This document shows, piece after piece, positions 7,839-16,492 of a stretch of 64,000 nucleotides of DNA. The notes under the pieces were generated by a model. That model made no database searches. It worked only from the letters and a program-made list of their open reading frames with translations, and was not told the origin of the DNA. Source of the DNA: Fodinibacter sp963800505 (lineage in GTDB: Bacteria > Actinomycetota > Actinomycetes > Actinomycetales > Dermatophilaceae); the NCBI GenBank assembly GCA_963800505.1, contig CAWDBL010000006.1, positions 62,001 to 126,000 on the forward strand. The letters are read 5' to 3'. The translations under genes were made by a program, and so were the position numbers. Positions within the stretch are counted from its first letter, which is position 1. Each line of letters starts with the position of its first letter.

Positions 7839-9068
7839 CTACTTCAGGAAGTCCGGGACGTCGAGGTCGTCGTTCTCGTCGAAGGTGACCGTGCGCGGCG
7901 GCGCGGGGTGGGACGCCCGGGCCGGCTCGAGGTGCGGCTCGGCGTGCTCGGTGACCACGGCGGCGCCGTCGGCCGCGGTGGCCGGTGCGGGCCGGTCGAA
8001 CGATGCCGGGGGTGAGACGGGGCGGGCGGCCGCCGCCGACGGTGCCGGTGCCGGTGCTGCCGCCGGGGCCGACCGGCCCTGGACGGTGCCGAGCGCGCGG
8101 TTGTCGGCCCGGTGCAGCGGTGCCCCGCCGTCGAACCCGGCCGCGATGACGGTGACCCGCACCTCGTCGCCGAGCGCGTCGTCGATGACCGCACCGAAGA
8201 TGATGTTGGCCTCGGGGTGTGCGGCCTCCTGCACGAGGCGGGCGGCCTCGTTGATCTCGAAGAGGCCGAGGTCGCTGCCGCCCTGGATGGAGAGCAGCAC
8301 GCCGTGCGCGCCGTCGATGCTCGCCTCGAGCAGCGGGCTCGAGATGGCGAGCTCGGCCGCCTGCACCGCGCGGTCCTCGCCGCGGGCCGACCCGATGCCC
8401 ATCAACGCGGAGCCCGCCCCCGACATGACCGACTTGACGTCGGCGAAGTCGAGGTTGATCAGGCCCGGTGTGGTGATCAGGTCGGTGATGCCCTGCACAC
8501 CCGAGAGCAGCACCTGGTCGGCGCTGCGGAAGGCGTCGAGCATCGAGACGCCGCGGTCGCTGATCGACAGCAGCCGGTCGTTGGGGATGACGATGAGGGT
8601 GTCGACCTCCTCGCGCAGCTGCGCGATGCCGGTCTCGGCCTGGTTGGCGCGGCGGCGCCCCTCGAAGGTGAACGGTCGGGTGACCACGCCGATGGTCAGG
8701 GCGCCCAGGCCCTTCGCGATGCGGGCGACGACGGGGGCGCCACCGGTGCCGGTGCCACCACCCTCGCCCGCGGTGACGAAGACCATGTCGGCCCCCTTGA
8801 GGACCTCCTCGATCTCCTCCGCGTGGTCCTCGGCGGCGCGCTTGCCGACCTCGGGGTCGGCGCCCGCGCCGAGGCCGCGGGTGAGCTCGCGGCCCACGTC
8901 GAGCTTGACGTCGGCGTCGCTCATCAGCAGCGCCTGCGCGTCGGTGTTGACCGCGATGAACTCGACGCCCTTGAGGCCGACCTCGATCATCCGGTTGATG
9001 GCGTTGACACCGCCGCCGCCGATGCCGACGACCTTGATGACGGCGAGGTAGTTCTGGGGTGCTGCCAC
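7839..9068 (-). CDS. ftsZ: Cell division protein FtsZ
   Basis: Tubulin-like GTPase that forms the Z-ring. The 409-aa product has the glycine-rich loop KVVGIGGGGVNAINRM, the GTP signature GEGGGTGTGGAPVVA, NDRLL and the T7 loop NLDFADVKSVM. A variable Ala/Pro-rich linker leads to the C-terminal peptide DDLDVPDFLK, which binds SepF. The GTG at 9068 is preferred because GGAAGG lies 7 nt upstream and homologues begin VAAPQNYLAVIKV; an upstream in-frame GTG at 9083 lies within that ribosome binding site. The 288-bp gap before it separates it from ftsQ and probably carries its own promoters. Confidence 0.98.
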   Translation of the reverse strand: MAAPQNYLAVIKVVGIGGGGVNAINRMIEVGLKGVEFIAVNTDAQALLMSDADVKLDVGRELTRGLGAGADPEVGKRAAEDHAEEIEEVLKGADMVFVTAGEGGGTGTGGAPVVARIAKGLGALTIGVVTRPFTFEGRRRANQAETGIAQLREEVDTLIVIPNDRLLSISDRGVSMLDAFRSADQVLLSGVQGITDLITTPGLINLDFADVKSVMSGAGSALMGIGSARGEDRAVQAAELAISSPLLEASIDGAHGVLLSIQGGSDLGLFEINEAARLVQEAAHPEANIIFGAVIDDALGDEVRVTVIAAGFDGGAPLHRADNRALGTVQGRSAPAAAPAPAPSAAAARPVSPPASFDRPAPATAADGAAVVTEHAEPHLEPARASHPAPPRTVTFDENDDLDVPDFLK

Positions 9069-9356
9069 GATGCGGCCTTCCACTTAAGTAACAGGACCGT
9101 CCGACGTGGATCCGGCGGACGAAGTCGGGAGAGATGGTGCTGTGCAGCTGTGCCGAAACCCTCAACATGAGGTTGACAGTGACGGTTTGCTCCTGGTTCG
9201 ATGGCACGACGCTAGGTCGGCCCGGGAGGTCAGGCAAAGACGCCGTGGGCGTGTCGCGGCATCCCTTCGGGAAATCCTCCCACGCGAGTCGACAACTGTC
9301 TCACCCGCCCCATCGGTCCCACTGGTCACACGGCCCGGTCGGCGCCGGGCGCAGGC
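9069..9356 (-). promoter_or_regulatory. ftsQ-ftsZ intergenic region, probable ftsZ promoters
   Basis: A 288-bp non-coding stretch inside an otherwise tightly packed cluster. FtsZ is usually needed in large excess over FtsQ, and actinobacteria commonly place ftsZ promoters here. I cannot fix a -10/-35 pair by eye. It includes one copy of the CGGCATCC octamer near 9258. Confidence 0.5.
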
Positions 9357-10115
9357 TCAGCGGGTGACAGGGGTGTCCGGGGCGCTGACGTCGATGACCT
9401 TCGCGCGGGTCTTGAGCAGGGCGGTGAGGATGGCCACCTTGCGGTCGGAGTCCTCACCGCTGCCCCACACCACCGAGCGCTTGCCCAGCGTGAAGGTGAT
9501 CAGGTTGGCGCTGCTCACCTTGATGCCCGAGACGTCGCTCGCCAGGTCGGCCGGCAAGGCGTCGAGCAGGGCGAGCGAGGACAGCAGGGCCTCCTTGCTG
9601 GTGCCCCTGGCGTCGGTCGCGGTGACGACCGGCACCCCCTTGGGAACCGCCCGGACGGTGCCGAACGTGACGCCCTCGGCATCCACGACCTCAAGTCGAC
9701 CCTGAGGGTTTCGCATCACGAGGGCGGCGCTGCGCGGCACCACCTCGACCGTGAGCGTGCTCGGCCAGGTGCGGCGCACCGACACCTCGGCGACCGTCAC
9801 CCGCTCGCGCACCCGGGCGCCCACCGCGTCGGTGTCGACCCGGGCCAGCGGGGTGCCGACGGGCACCTGCACCAGCCGAGCCACGGCCTGGGCCTCGGGT
9901 CCGCTGACTCCGGTGACCTCGACGTCGTCGACCCCCAGCCAGGCGCTCCAGCCGACCACCCAGACGAGCGACGCGACGGCGGCCAGGGACAGTGCGACGA
10001 GCAGGGCGCGGCGCCACGGGCGGCGCCGGTTGGACAGCGCCCGCTCGCGGAAGCGGTTGGCCGAGGACGAGACCCCGGAGTCCTCGACGTGGCGGCGGGT
10101 GGTGCCAAGGCTCAT
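9357..10115 (-). CDS. ftsQ: Cell division protein FtsQ
   Basis: Bitopic divisome protein that links early and late division proteins with FtsL and FtsB/DivIC. The 252-aa product has a basic cytoplasmic N-terminus (RFRERALSNRRRPWRR), one membrane segment at about residues 38-56, a POTRA domain (VDDVEVTGVSGPEAQAVARL) and a beta domain (RTWPSTLTVEVVPR, the classical FtsQ motif). It overlaps murC by 4 bp at its start, so it is probably coupled. Confidence 0.95.
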   Translation of the reverse strand: MSLGTTRRHVEDSGVSSSANRFRERALSNRRRPWRRALLVALSLAAVASLVWVVGWSAWLGVDDVEVTGVSGPEAQAVARLVQVPVGTPLARVDTDAVGARVRERVTVAEVSVRRTWPSTLTVEVVPRSAALVMRNPQGRLEVVDAEGVTFGTVRAVPKGVPVVTATDARGTSKEALLSSLALLDALPADLASDVSGIKVSSANLITFTLGKRSVVWGSGEDSDRKVAILTALLKTRAKVIDVSAPDTPVTR

Positions 10116-11572
10116 CGGGTCACCTTCTCGGTTCGCGTGCGCAGGGCCTGGACGATCAGGGGGGCCAGGGCGGTGACGTCACCGGCCCCGACGGTGAGCA
10201 GCAGGTCGCCCGGCGCGGCGGCGTCGACCAGCGCCGCGACAGCCTCCTCGCGGGTGGGCCCGAGGAGCACGCTGCGCGTGCCGGGCAGCGCACTCAAGGG
10301 GTCGGTGACCAGGGCGCTGCTCACGCCGTCGATCGGCTCCTCGCGCGCGCCGTAGACGTCGAGGACGACGACCTGGTCGGCCGGCGCCAGCGCGGCGGCG
10401 AACTCGGCGGCGAAGTCACGCGTGCGGGAGTACAGGTGCGGCTGGAACACCACCCGCAGCGACCCGCGCCCGGCGCGGTGCACGATCTCGGATGCCGTTC
10501 CCACCACCGCGGCGACCTTGGCCGGGTTGTGCGCGTAGTCGTCGACGACGGTGATCCCGTCGACCTCGCCGCGCACCTCGAAGCGGCGGCGGGCCCCGCC
10601 GAACCCGGCCAGCCCGGCCAGCACCGCGCCCGGGTCGGCCCCGCACCCGACGACGGCGGCGAGGTAGGCGGCGCACGCGTCCATGACGTTGTGGTCGCCG
10701 GGCACCAAGAGCTCGAGGGTGCGCTCGACTCCTTCGTGCGCGAAGACCGACCGGGTGCCGAGGTCGTGCGACTCCACCTCGCCCACCCGAAGGTCGGCCC
10801 CGGGGCCGTGGCCGTAGGTGAGCACGGTGCGCCCCGCGGCCCGTGCCGTGTCGGCCAGCCGCCGCGACCCGGCGTCGTCGTGGCAGGCCACCACGAGGCC
10901 GTCGTCGGTGACGGACGCGACGAAGGCCGCGTAGGCCTCCTCGACCGCCGCGGCCGTGCCGTAGAAGTCGAGGTGGTCGGGCTGCACGTTGGTGACGACG
11001 GCGACGTCGGGGCGGTAGGTGAGGAAGGAGCCGTCGCTCTCGTCGGCCTCGACGACGAAGGCCGGCCCGGCACCGAGGGCCGCGTTGGTGCCGAGCTGGG
11101 CGATCTCGCCGCCCGAGGCGAAGGAGGGGTCGGCACCCGCGGCGACCAGGGCGACGACGAGCATCGAGGTGGTCGTGGTCTTGCCATTGGCCCCGGCGAC
11201 CGCGACCCGCCGCGACGCGCCCATCAGCGAGGCCAGGGCCTGGGAGCGGTGCAGCACCCGCAGGTCGGCGGCGCGGGCGGCGACGAGCTCGACGTTGTCG
11301 TCGCGGATGGCCGACGACACGACCACCGTGTCGACGTCCGCCACGTGTGCGGCGTCGTGGCCCACGAAGACGCGGGCACCGTTGTCGCGCAACGACGCGA
11401 GCATGGGGCCGTCGGCGGCATCCGAACCGCTGACCGGCACGCCGCGCGCCAGCAGCAGCCGAGCGACCGCCGACATGCCCGCACCCCCGATGGCGATGAG
11501 GTGGACCCGCCCCAGCAGCTCCAGCGGCGGCACCGGGGCCGTGAAGTCGTAGCGGGGAGTGGGCCGGCTCAC
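10112..11572 (-). CDS. murC: UDP-N-acetylmuramate--L-alanine ligase
   Basis: ATP-dependent cytoplasmic ligase adding L-Ala to UDP-MurNAc, the first step of stem peptide synthesis. The 486-aa product shows the N-terminal Rossmann motif HLIAIGGAGMSAVARLL, the ATP loop GANGKTTTTSM, EADESDGSFL and the C-terminal DDYAHNPAKV. Size is normal for MurC. It overlaps murG upstream and ftsQ downstream by 4 bp each. Confidence 0.97.
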   Translation of the reverse strand: MSRPTPRYDFTAPVPPLELLGRVHLIAIGGAGMSAVARLLLARGVPVSGSDAADGPMLASLRDNGARVFVGHDAAHVADVDTVVVSSAIRDDNVELVAARAADLRVLHRSQALASLMGASRRVAVAGANGKTTTTSMLVVALVAAGADPSFASGGEIAQLGTNAALGAGPAFVVEADESDGSFLTYRPDVAVVTNVQPDHLDFYGTAAAVEEAYAAFVASVTDDGLVVACHDDAGSRRLADTARAAGRTVLTYGHGPGADLRVGEVESHDLGTRSVFAHEGVERTLELLVPGDHNVMDACAAYLAAVVGCGADPGAVLAGLAGFGGARRRFEVRGEVDGITVVDDYAHNPAKVAAVVGTASEIVHRAGRGSLRVVFQPHLYSRTRDFAAEFAAALAPADQVVVLDVYGAREEPIDGVSSALVTDPLSALPGTRSVLLGPTREEAVAALVDAAAPGDLLLTVGAGDVTALAPLIVQALRTRTEKVTR

Positions 11573-12669
11573 GGCCGGCTGCCTTCCGCGGCGGCCGCCA
11601 CGAGGTCGGCGAGCAGCTCGTCGCCGCCGCGCTCCCCCACCGACGCCGCCGCGGTGGCCATGGCGGCCAGCCGGGCCTCGTCGAGGGCGAGCGCCCGCAC
11701 GACGTCACCGACCCACGCCGCGGTGACGGCGGCGTCGTCGACGAGCACGCCGCCACCGGCGGCGACCACGGCCGCGGCGTTGAGCCGCTGCTCGCCGTTG
11801 CCCACCGGCAGCGGCACGTAGACCGCGGGGAGCCCGACAGCGGTGAGCTCGCACACCGTGTTCGCACCCGAGCGAGCGACCACCAGGTCGGCAGCCGCGT
11901 AGGCGAGGTCCATCCGGTCGCAGTACTCGAGCACCACGTAGGGCGCGCCGGGCACGGCATCCGGGGTGAACGCCTTGCCCGTGCCCGCCACGTGCAGCAC
12001 CTGCACGCCGGCCGCCGACAGGGCCGCGACCGCCCCCGCGAAGGCGTCGTTGAGGCGCTGGGCGCCGAGCGAGCCACCCGTGACCAGCACCGTGGGTGCT
12101 TCGGTGAGGCCGAACCGTTCGCGCGCCTCGGCCCGGTGAGCGGCACGGTCGAGCGTCGCGATCTCGCGCCGCAACGGCATCCCGGTGACGGTCGCGTGCG
12201 GCAGCCGGGTGCCGGGGAAGGTGACCCCCACACCGGCGGCGAAGCGCGCCCCCAGCCGGTTGGCCAGCCCCGGCCGGGCGTTCTGCTCGTGCACCACGAC
12301 CGGCGTGCCGCGCCGGCGGGCGGCGAGGTAGGCGGGGGTCGCGACGTAGCCGCCGAACCCGACCACCACCTCGGCTCCCGTCGCGTCGATGGCGTCCTCG
12401 GCCGCCCGCACCGCACGCCGCAGGTTCGCCGGCAGGCGGAGCAGGTCACCGGAGGGGCGGCGCGGGAACGGCACCTTGGGCACCTCCAGCAGCGGGTAGC
12501 CCCGCTCGGGCACCAGCCTGGCCTCGAGCCCGGCGGCGGTGCCCAGTGCGGTGACCGACACCTGCGGGTCGCGCCGGCGCAGGCAGTCGGCCAGCGCGAG
12601 CAGCGGCGAGACGTGCCCGGCCGTTCCGCCACCCGCGAGGAGCACCGACCGGGGACCCCCAGCCGTCAT
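11569..12669 (-). CDS. murG: Undecaprenyl-PP-MurNAc-pentapeptide GlcNAc transferase
   Basis: Peripheral membrane GT-B glycosyltransferase making lipid II from lipid I and UDP-GlcNAc. The 366-aa product has the lipid-binding loop LLAGGGTAGHVSPLLAL, HEQNARPGLAN, VTGGSLGAQRLND and the nucleotide-binding SGANTVCELTAVG...QRLNA region. The ATG at 12669 lies in an ATGA overlap with the ftsW stop; the longer open frame upstream is shadow of ftsW. Confidence 0.97.
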   Translation of the reverse strand: MTAGGPRSVLLAGGGTAGHVSPLLALADCLRRRDPQVSVTALGTAAGLEARLVPERGYPLLEVPKVPFPRRPSGDLLRLPANLRRAVRAAEDAIDATGAEVVVGFGGYVATPAYLAARRRGTPVVVHEQNARPGLANRLGARFAAGVGVTFPGTRLPHATVTGMPLRREIATLDRAAHRAEARERFGLTEAPTVLVTGGSLGAQRLNDAFAGAVAALSAAGVQVLHVAGTGKAFTPDAVPGAPYVVLEYCDRMDLAYAAADLVVARSGANTVCELTAVGLPAVYVPLPVGNGEQRLNAAAVVAAGGGVLVDDAAVTAAWVGDVVRALALDEARLAAMATAAASVGERGGDELLADLVAAAAEGSRP

Positions 12670-13922
12670 GAGCGGTTCCGGCGCGGGCCGGCCACGCCGG
12701 GGATGATGGCGAGCGAGCGGCGCAGCGCCGACGGCCGCGCGGACAGGGCCTCGGCACAACCGGGCTCGGAGCGCGCGAAGGACAGCAGGATGCCCAGGGC
12801 GAACATGCTCGTGATGAGCGAGGACCCGCCCGACGACACCAGCGGCAGCGGCACGCCGATGACCGGGAGCAGGCCGATGACGGCACCGATGTTGATCAGC
12901 GCCTGGATGAGGAGCCAGGTCATGATGCCGGCGGTCGCGATGCGAACGAAGTGGTCGCTGGTGCGCGTGACCAGGCGGTAGCAGGCCAGGGCGATCCCGG
13001 CGAACAGCAGCAGGATGGCGATGGTGCCGGGCAGCCCGAGCTCCTCGCCGATGATCGCGAAGATGAAGTCGTTGTGCGGCTCGGAGAGCAGGCCCCACTT
13101 CTCGCGGCTGGCGCCGAGGCCGAGGCCGAACCAGCCGCCGTCGGCGAGGGCGTAGCGACCGTGGATCGGCTGGCGGGCGGCGCCGAACTCGTTGGTGTCG
13201 CGGCCCAGCCACACGTCGAAGCGGGACAGGCGGTTCGCGCTGGTGAGGACGAACCCTACGGCGACCGCGGCGAACGGGACTCCCGCGAACGCGAACCAGC
13301 GCAGTGGGATGCCGGCGGCGAACAGCACGCCGGCGACGATCGCCCCGAGGATGAGCACCGTGCCGAGGTCGTGGCCGAGCACCACGACGCCGATGCTGAC
13401 TGCTGCCAAGGGCACGAGGTAGGGCACGAGCACGTGGCTGAGCGAGTGCAGGTGCTTGCGCTTGGCGTTCAGGATGAGCGCGCCGGTGAGCACCAGCCCG
13501 ACCTTGATGATCTCGGAGGGCTGGATCGTGATGCCCGCGATGCGGATCCAGTTCTGGTTGCCGCCGACGTTGGTACCGACCGCGAGCACCAGCAGCTGGA
13601 GCGCGAACCCGACGGCCAGGATGGGCAGCGCCAGGCGCTTCCAGGCCACCACCGACAGCCGGGACGCGACGACGAGGGCGACCGTGCCGATCACGGCGAA
13701 CACGGCCTGGCTGAGGAAGATCGTGTAGGCCGACTTGGTCTTGTCGATCGAGACGATCGCCGATGCGGACAGCACCATGATCAGCCCGATGACCACCAGG
13801 GCCACGGTGACGCACACCAGGAGGTAGTAGGTGGTGACGGGCGAGTCGAAGCGGGCGAGCCACCCACCCATCCGGGTGGTGCTGCGGCTGCTCGCGCGGG
13901 CCGGTGCGGTCGCGCTGCTCAC
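12666..13922 (-). CDS. ftsW: FtsW, SEDS-family septal peptidoglycan glycosyltransferase
   Basis: Polytopic SEDS protein that polymerises lipid II at the septum with its partner transpeptidase FtsI. The 418-aa product has about ten membrane segments and the diagnostic motifs NQNWIRIAG, QPSEIIKV, GHDLGTVLIL, EPHNDFIFAIIGEELG and LPLVSSGGSS. GTG start at 13922, 3 bp after the murD stop. The C-terminus is short and Arg/Ala-rich. It is FtsW rather than RodA because of its place between murD and murG. Confidence 0.96.
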   Translation of the reverse strand: MSSATAPARASSRSTTRMGGWLARFDSPVTTYYLLVCVTVALVVIGLIMVLSASAIVSIDKTKSAYTIFLSQAVFAVIGTVALVVASRLSVVAWKRLALPILAVGFALQLLVLAVGTNVGGNQNWIRIAGITIQPSEIIKVGLVLTGALILNAKRKHLHSLSHVLVPYLVPLAAVSIGVVVLGHDLGTVLILGAIVAGVLFAAGIPLRWFAFAGVPFAAVAVGFVLTSANRLSRFDVWLGRDTNEFGAARQPIHGRYALADGGWFGLGLGASREKWGLLSEPHNDFIFAIIGEELGLPGTIAILLLFAGIALACYRLVTRTSDHFVRIATAGIMTWLLIQALINIGAVIGLLPVIGVPLPLVSSGGSSLITSMFALGILLSFARSEPGCAEALSARPSALRRSLAIIPGVAGPRRNRS

Positions 13923-13925
13923 CGG

Positions 13926-15413
13926 CTACTCCCCCGCGGCGAGCCGGGAGACCGCTGCGACGAAGGCGTCACCGCGCGCGCCGTAGTCGCTGAACATGTC
14001 CATGGATGCCGCCGCAGGAGCGAGCAGCACGACGTCACCCTCGTGCGCGAGCGCGCGGGCCTCACTCACCACCAGGTCCATGGCACCAGTGTCGGTGCGC
14101 CCGACGTCGACGACGGGGACATCCGGCGCGTGTCGGGCCAGTGCCTGCGCGATCGCGGCCCGGTCGCGGCCGATCAGCACCACGCCGCGCAGCCGGTCGG
14201 CGGCACCCGCCACCAGGTCGTCGACGTCGGCTCCCTTGAGCAGTCCGCCCGCCACCCAGACGACGTGCTCGTAGGCGGCCAGGCTGGCGCGGGCGGCATG
14301 CGGGTTGGTGGCCTTGGAGTCGTCGACCCAGCGGATGCCGTCGACCGAGCCGACCTCGGCGATGCGGTGCGGCTCGGGCACGAAGGCGCGCAGTCCGGCG
14401 CGCACGGCCCCGGCCGGGACCCCGTGCGCCCTGGCCAGGGCCGCAGCGGCGAGGGCGTTGGCGACCAGGTGCGGCGCCGGGCTCGGCGCGTCGCCACGCA
14501 GGTCGTCGAGGGTGCCGAGCTCGGCCGCGGAGGTGCGGCGCTGCTCGACGAAGGCCCGGTCGGCGAGCACGTCGTCGACGACACCGAGCTCGGAGGGACC
14601 GGGGATGCCGAGGGTGAAGCCGATGGCCCGGCACCCCTCCTGCACCTCGGCCTCCTCCACGAGCCGCCGGGTGCGGTCGTCCTGCACGTTGTAGACGCAG
14701 GCGATCTCGGTGTTGGCGTAGACCTTGCCCTTGGCTGCGGCGTACGCGTCGAGCGAGCCGTGCCAGTCGACGTGGTCGGGGGCGACGTTGAGGCAGGCCG
14801 AGGCCTGCGGGGCGATGGAGTGCGACCAGTGCAGCTGGAAGCTGGACAGCTCGACGGCGATGACGTCGTAGGGCTCGGGGTCCATGACGGCCTCGAGCAC
14901 CGGGGTGCCGACGTTGCCGGCGCTGCAGGCCCGCAGCCCGGCCGCCCGCAGGATCGACGCGAGCATCTGCACGGTGGTCGTCTTGCCGTTGGTGCCGGTC
15001 ACGGTGAGCCACGGCGCGGCGCCCTCACGGGGCCGCAGCCGCCAGGCGAGCTCCACCTCGCCCCAGACGGGGATGCCGGCCGCGGCCGCCGCGGCCAGCA
15101 GCGGCTGGTCGGGCCGCCACCCGGGTGAGGTGACGACGAGGTCGAGCGGGGCCTCGGGAAGCGCACTCACGGCATCCGGGCCGTGCTGGAGCCGGGCACC
15201 GAGGATGTCGAGGATCCGCGCCCGCTCCGACATCACCGAGCCGGGCGCCGGGTCCGTGGCGTCGACCACGGTGACCTCGGCCCCGCGCTCGAGCAGGGCG
15301 TCGGCGGCGGCGAACCCGCTGACGCCGAGGCCGGTGACCAGCACCCGCAGCCCGGCCCAGTCGGCGTCGCGGTGGGTGAGGCCCGCGACCCGGTCGGTGG
15401 TGCCGCCGCTCAT
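13926..15413 (-). CDS. murD: UDP-N-acetylmuramoyl-L-alanine--D-glutamate ligase
   Basis: ATP-dependent ligase adding D-Glu to UDP-MurNAc-L-Ala. The 495-aa product has VLVTGLGVSGFAAADALL at the N-terminus, the ATP loop TVTGTNGKTTTVQML, LNVAPDHVDWHGS and WVDDSKATNPHAA. It is slightly longer than usual because of a Thr/Arg/Asp-rich leader and an insertion of an Asp/Glu-rich segment in the middle domain. The start at 15413 overlaps the mraY stop by 4 bp. Confidence 0.96.
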   Translation of the reverse strand: MSGGTTDRVAGLTHRDADWAGLRVLVTGLGVSGFAAADALLERGAEVTVVDATDPAPGSVMSERARILDILGARLQHGPDAVSALPEAPLDLVVTSPGWRPDQPLLAAAAAAGIPVWGEVELAWRLRPREGAAPWLTVTGTNGKTTTVQMLASILRAAGLRACSAGNVGTPVLEAVMDPEPYDVIAVELSSFQLHWSHSIAPQASACLNVAPDHVDWHGSLDAYAAAKGKVYANTEIACVYNVQDDRTRRLVEEAEVQEGCRAIGFTLGIPGPSELGVVDDVLADRAFVEQRRTSAAELGTLDDLRGDAPSPAPHLVANALAAAALARAHGVPAGAVRAGLRAFVPEPHRIAEVGSVDGIRWVDDSKATNPHAARASLAAYEHVVWVAGGLLKGADVDDLVAGAADRLRGVVLIGRDRAAIAQALARHAPDVPVVDVGRTDTGAMDLVVSEARALAHEGDVVLLAPAAASMDMFSDYGARGDAFVAAVSRLAAGE

Positions 15414-16492
15414 CCGGCGCCCACGACCCACTCGGCGTAGAACAGCCCGAGCCCGAGGGCCACGAAGAGCCCACAGATGATCCAGAACCGGATGACGATG
15501 GTCACCTCCTGCCAGCCGAGCAGCTCGAAGTGGTGCTGCAGCGGCGCCATCCGGAACACCCGTTTGCCGGTGGTCTTGAAGCCGGCGACCTGGATGATGA
15601 CCGAGAGCGTGATGGTGACGAACAGCCCGCCGAGGATGACGACCAGCAGCTCGGTGCGGGTGAGGATGGCCAGCCCGGCCAGCGCCCCACCGAGCGCCAG
15701 CGAGCCGGTGTCGCCCATGAAGATCTTGGCCGGCGAGGCGTTCCACCACAGGAAGCCGAAGCAGGCCCCCATGCCGCAGGCGGCGACGATGGCGAGGTCG
15801 TGGGGGTCGCGCACCTCGTAGCACTTGGTGCCCGGGTTCCACTGGCAGTTCTGGTTGAACTGCCAGATGCTGATCAGCACGTAGGCCGCGAAGACCATCA
15901 CCGAGGCGCCCGTGGCCAGGCCGTCGAGGCCGTCGGTGAGGTTCACGCCGTTGGACGTGCCCGCGACGATGATGTTCGCCCAGACGACGAAGAGGATGAC
16001 GCCACCGAGCGCCCCCATGAAGGCGAGGTCCATGGAGGTGTCACGCACGAACGACACGGAACTTGAGGCCGGCGTGCGGAACGAGCGGTTGGGGAACTGC
16101 AGGGCGAGGATCGCGAAGATGACGGCGACGAGCGTCTGCCCGGCCAGCTTCTCGCCGGTGCGCAGGCCCAGGCTGCGCTGCTTGCTGATCTTGATGAAGT
16201 CGTCGAGGAAGCCGATCAGGGCCAGCCCCGTCATCAGGAAGAGCACCAGCATGCCGCTGACCGTGGGAGTGGTCTGGGTTGCCAGGTGCGCGACCGCGTA
16301 GGCAGCCAGCGAGCTCCCGACGATGACGGCGCCGCCCATCGTCGGGGTGCCCCGCTTGGTGTGGTGCGAGGTCGGTCCGTCGTCGCGGATGAACTGGCCG
16401 TAGCCCTTGCGCACGAGGTAGCGGATGAACATCGGGGTGCCGAAGAGCGAGATGACGAGCGACACGACGGCCGCGATGAGCACAGCCCTCAC
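15410..16492 (-). CDS. mraY: Phospho-N-acetylmuramoyl-pentapeptide-transferase
   Basis: Integral membrane enzyme transferring phospho-MurNAc-pentapeptide to undecaprenyl phosphate (lipid I). The 360-aa product has about ten membrane helices and the conserved motifs TPTMGGAVIV, GFLDDFIKI, VNLTDGLDGLATG and FMGDTGSLALGG, with a C-terminal HHFELLGW. Overlaps murF by 4 bp upstream and murD by 4 bp downstream. Confidence 0.98.
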   Translation of the reverse strand: MRAVLIAAVVSLVISLFGTPMFIRYLVRKGYGQFIRDDGPTSHHTKRGTPTMGGAVIVGSSLAAYAVAHLATQTTPTVSGMLVLFLMTGLALIGFLDDFIKISKQRSLGLRTGEKLAGQTLVAVIFAILALQFPNRSFRTPASSSVSFVRDTSMDLAFMGALGGVILFVVWANIIVAGTSNGVNLTDGLDGLATGASVMVFAAYVLISIWQFNQNCQWNPGTKCYEVRDPHDLAIVAACGMGACFGFLWWNASPAKIFMGDTGSLALGGALAGLAILTRTELLVVILGGLFVTITLSVIIQVAGFKTTGKRVFRMAPLQHHFELLGWQEVTIVIRFWIICGLFVALGLGLFYAEWVVGAG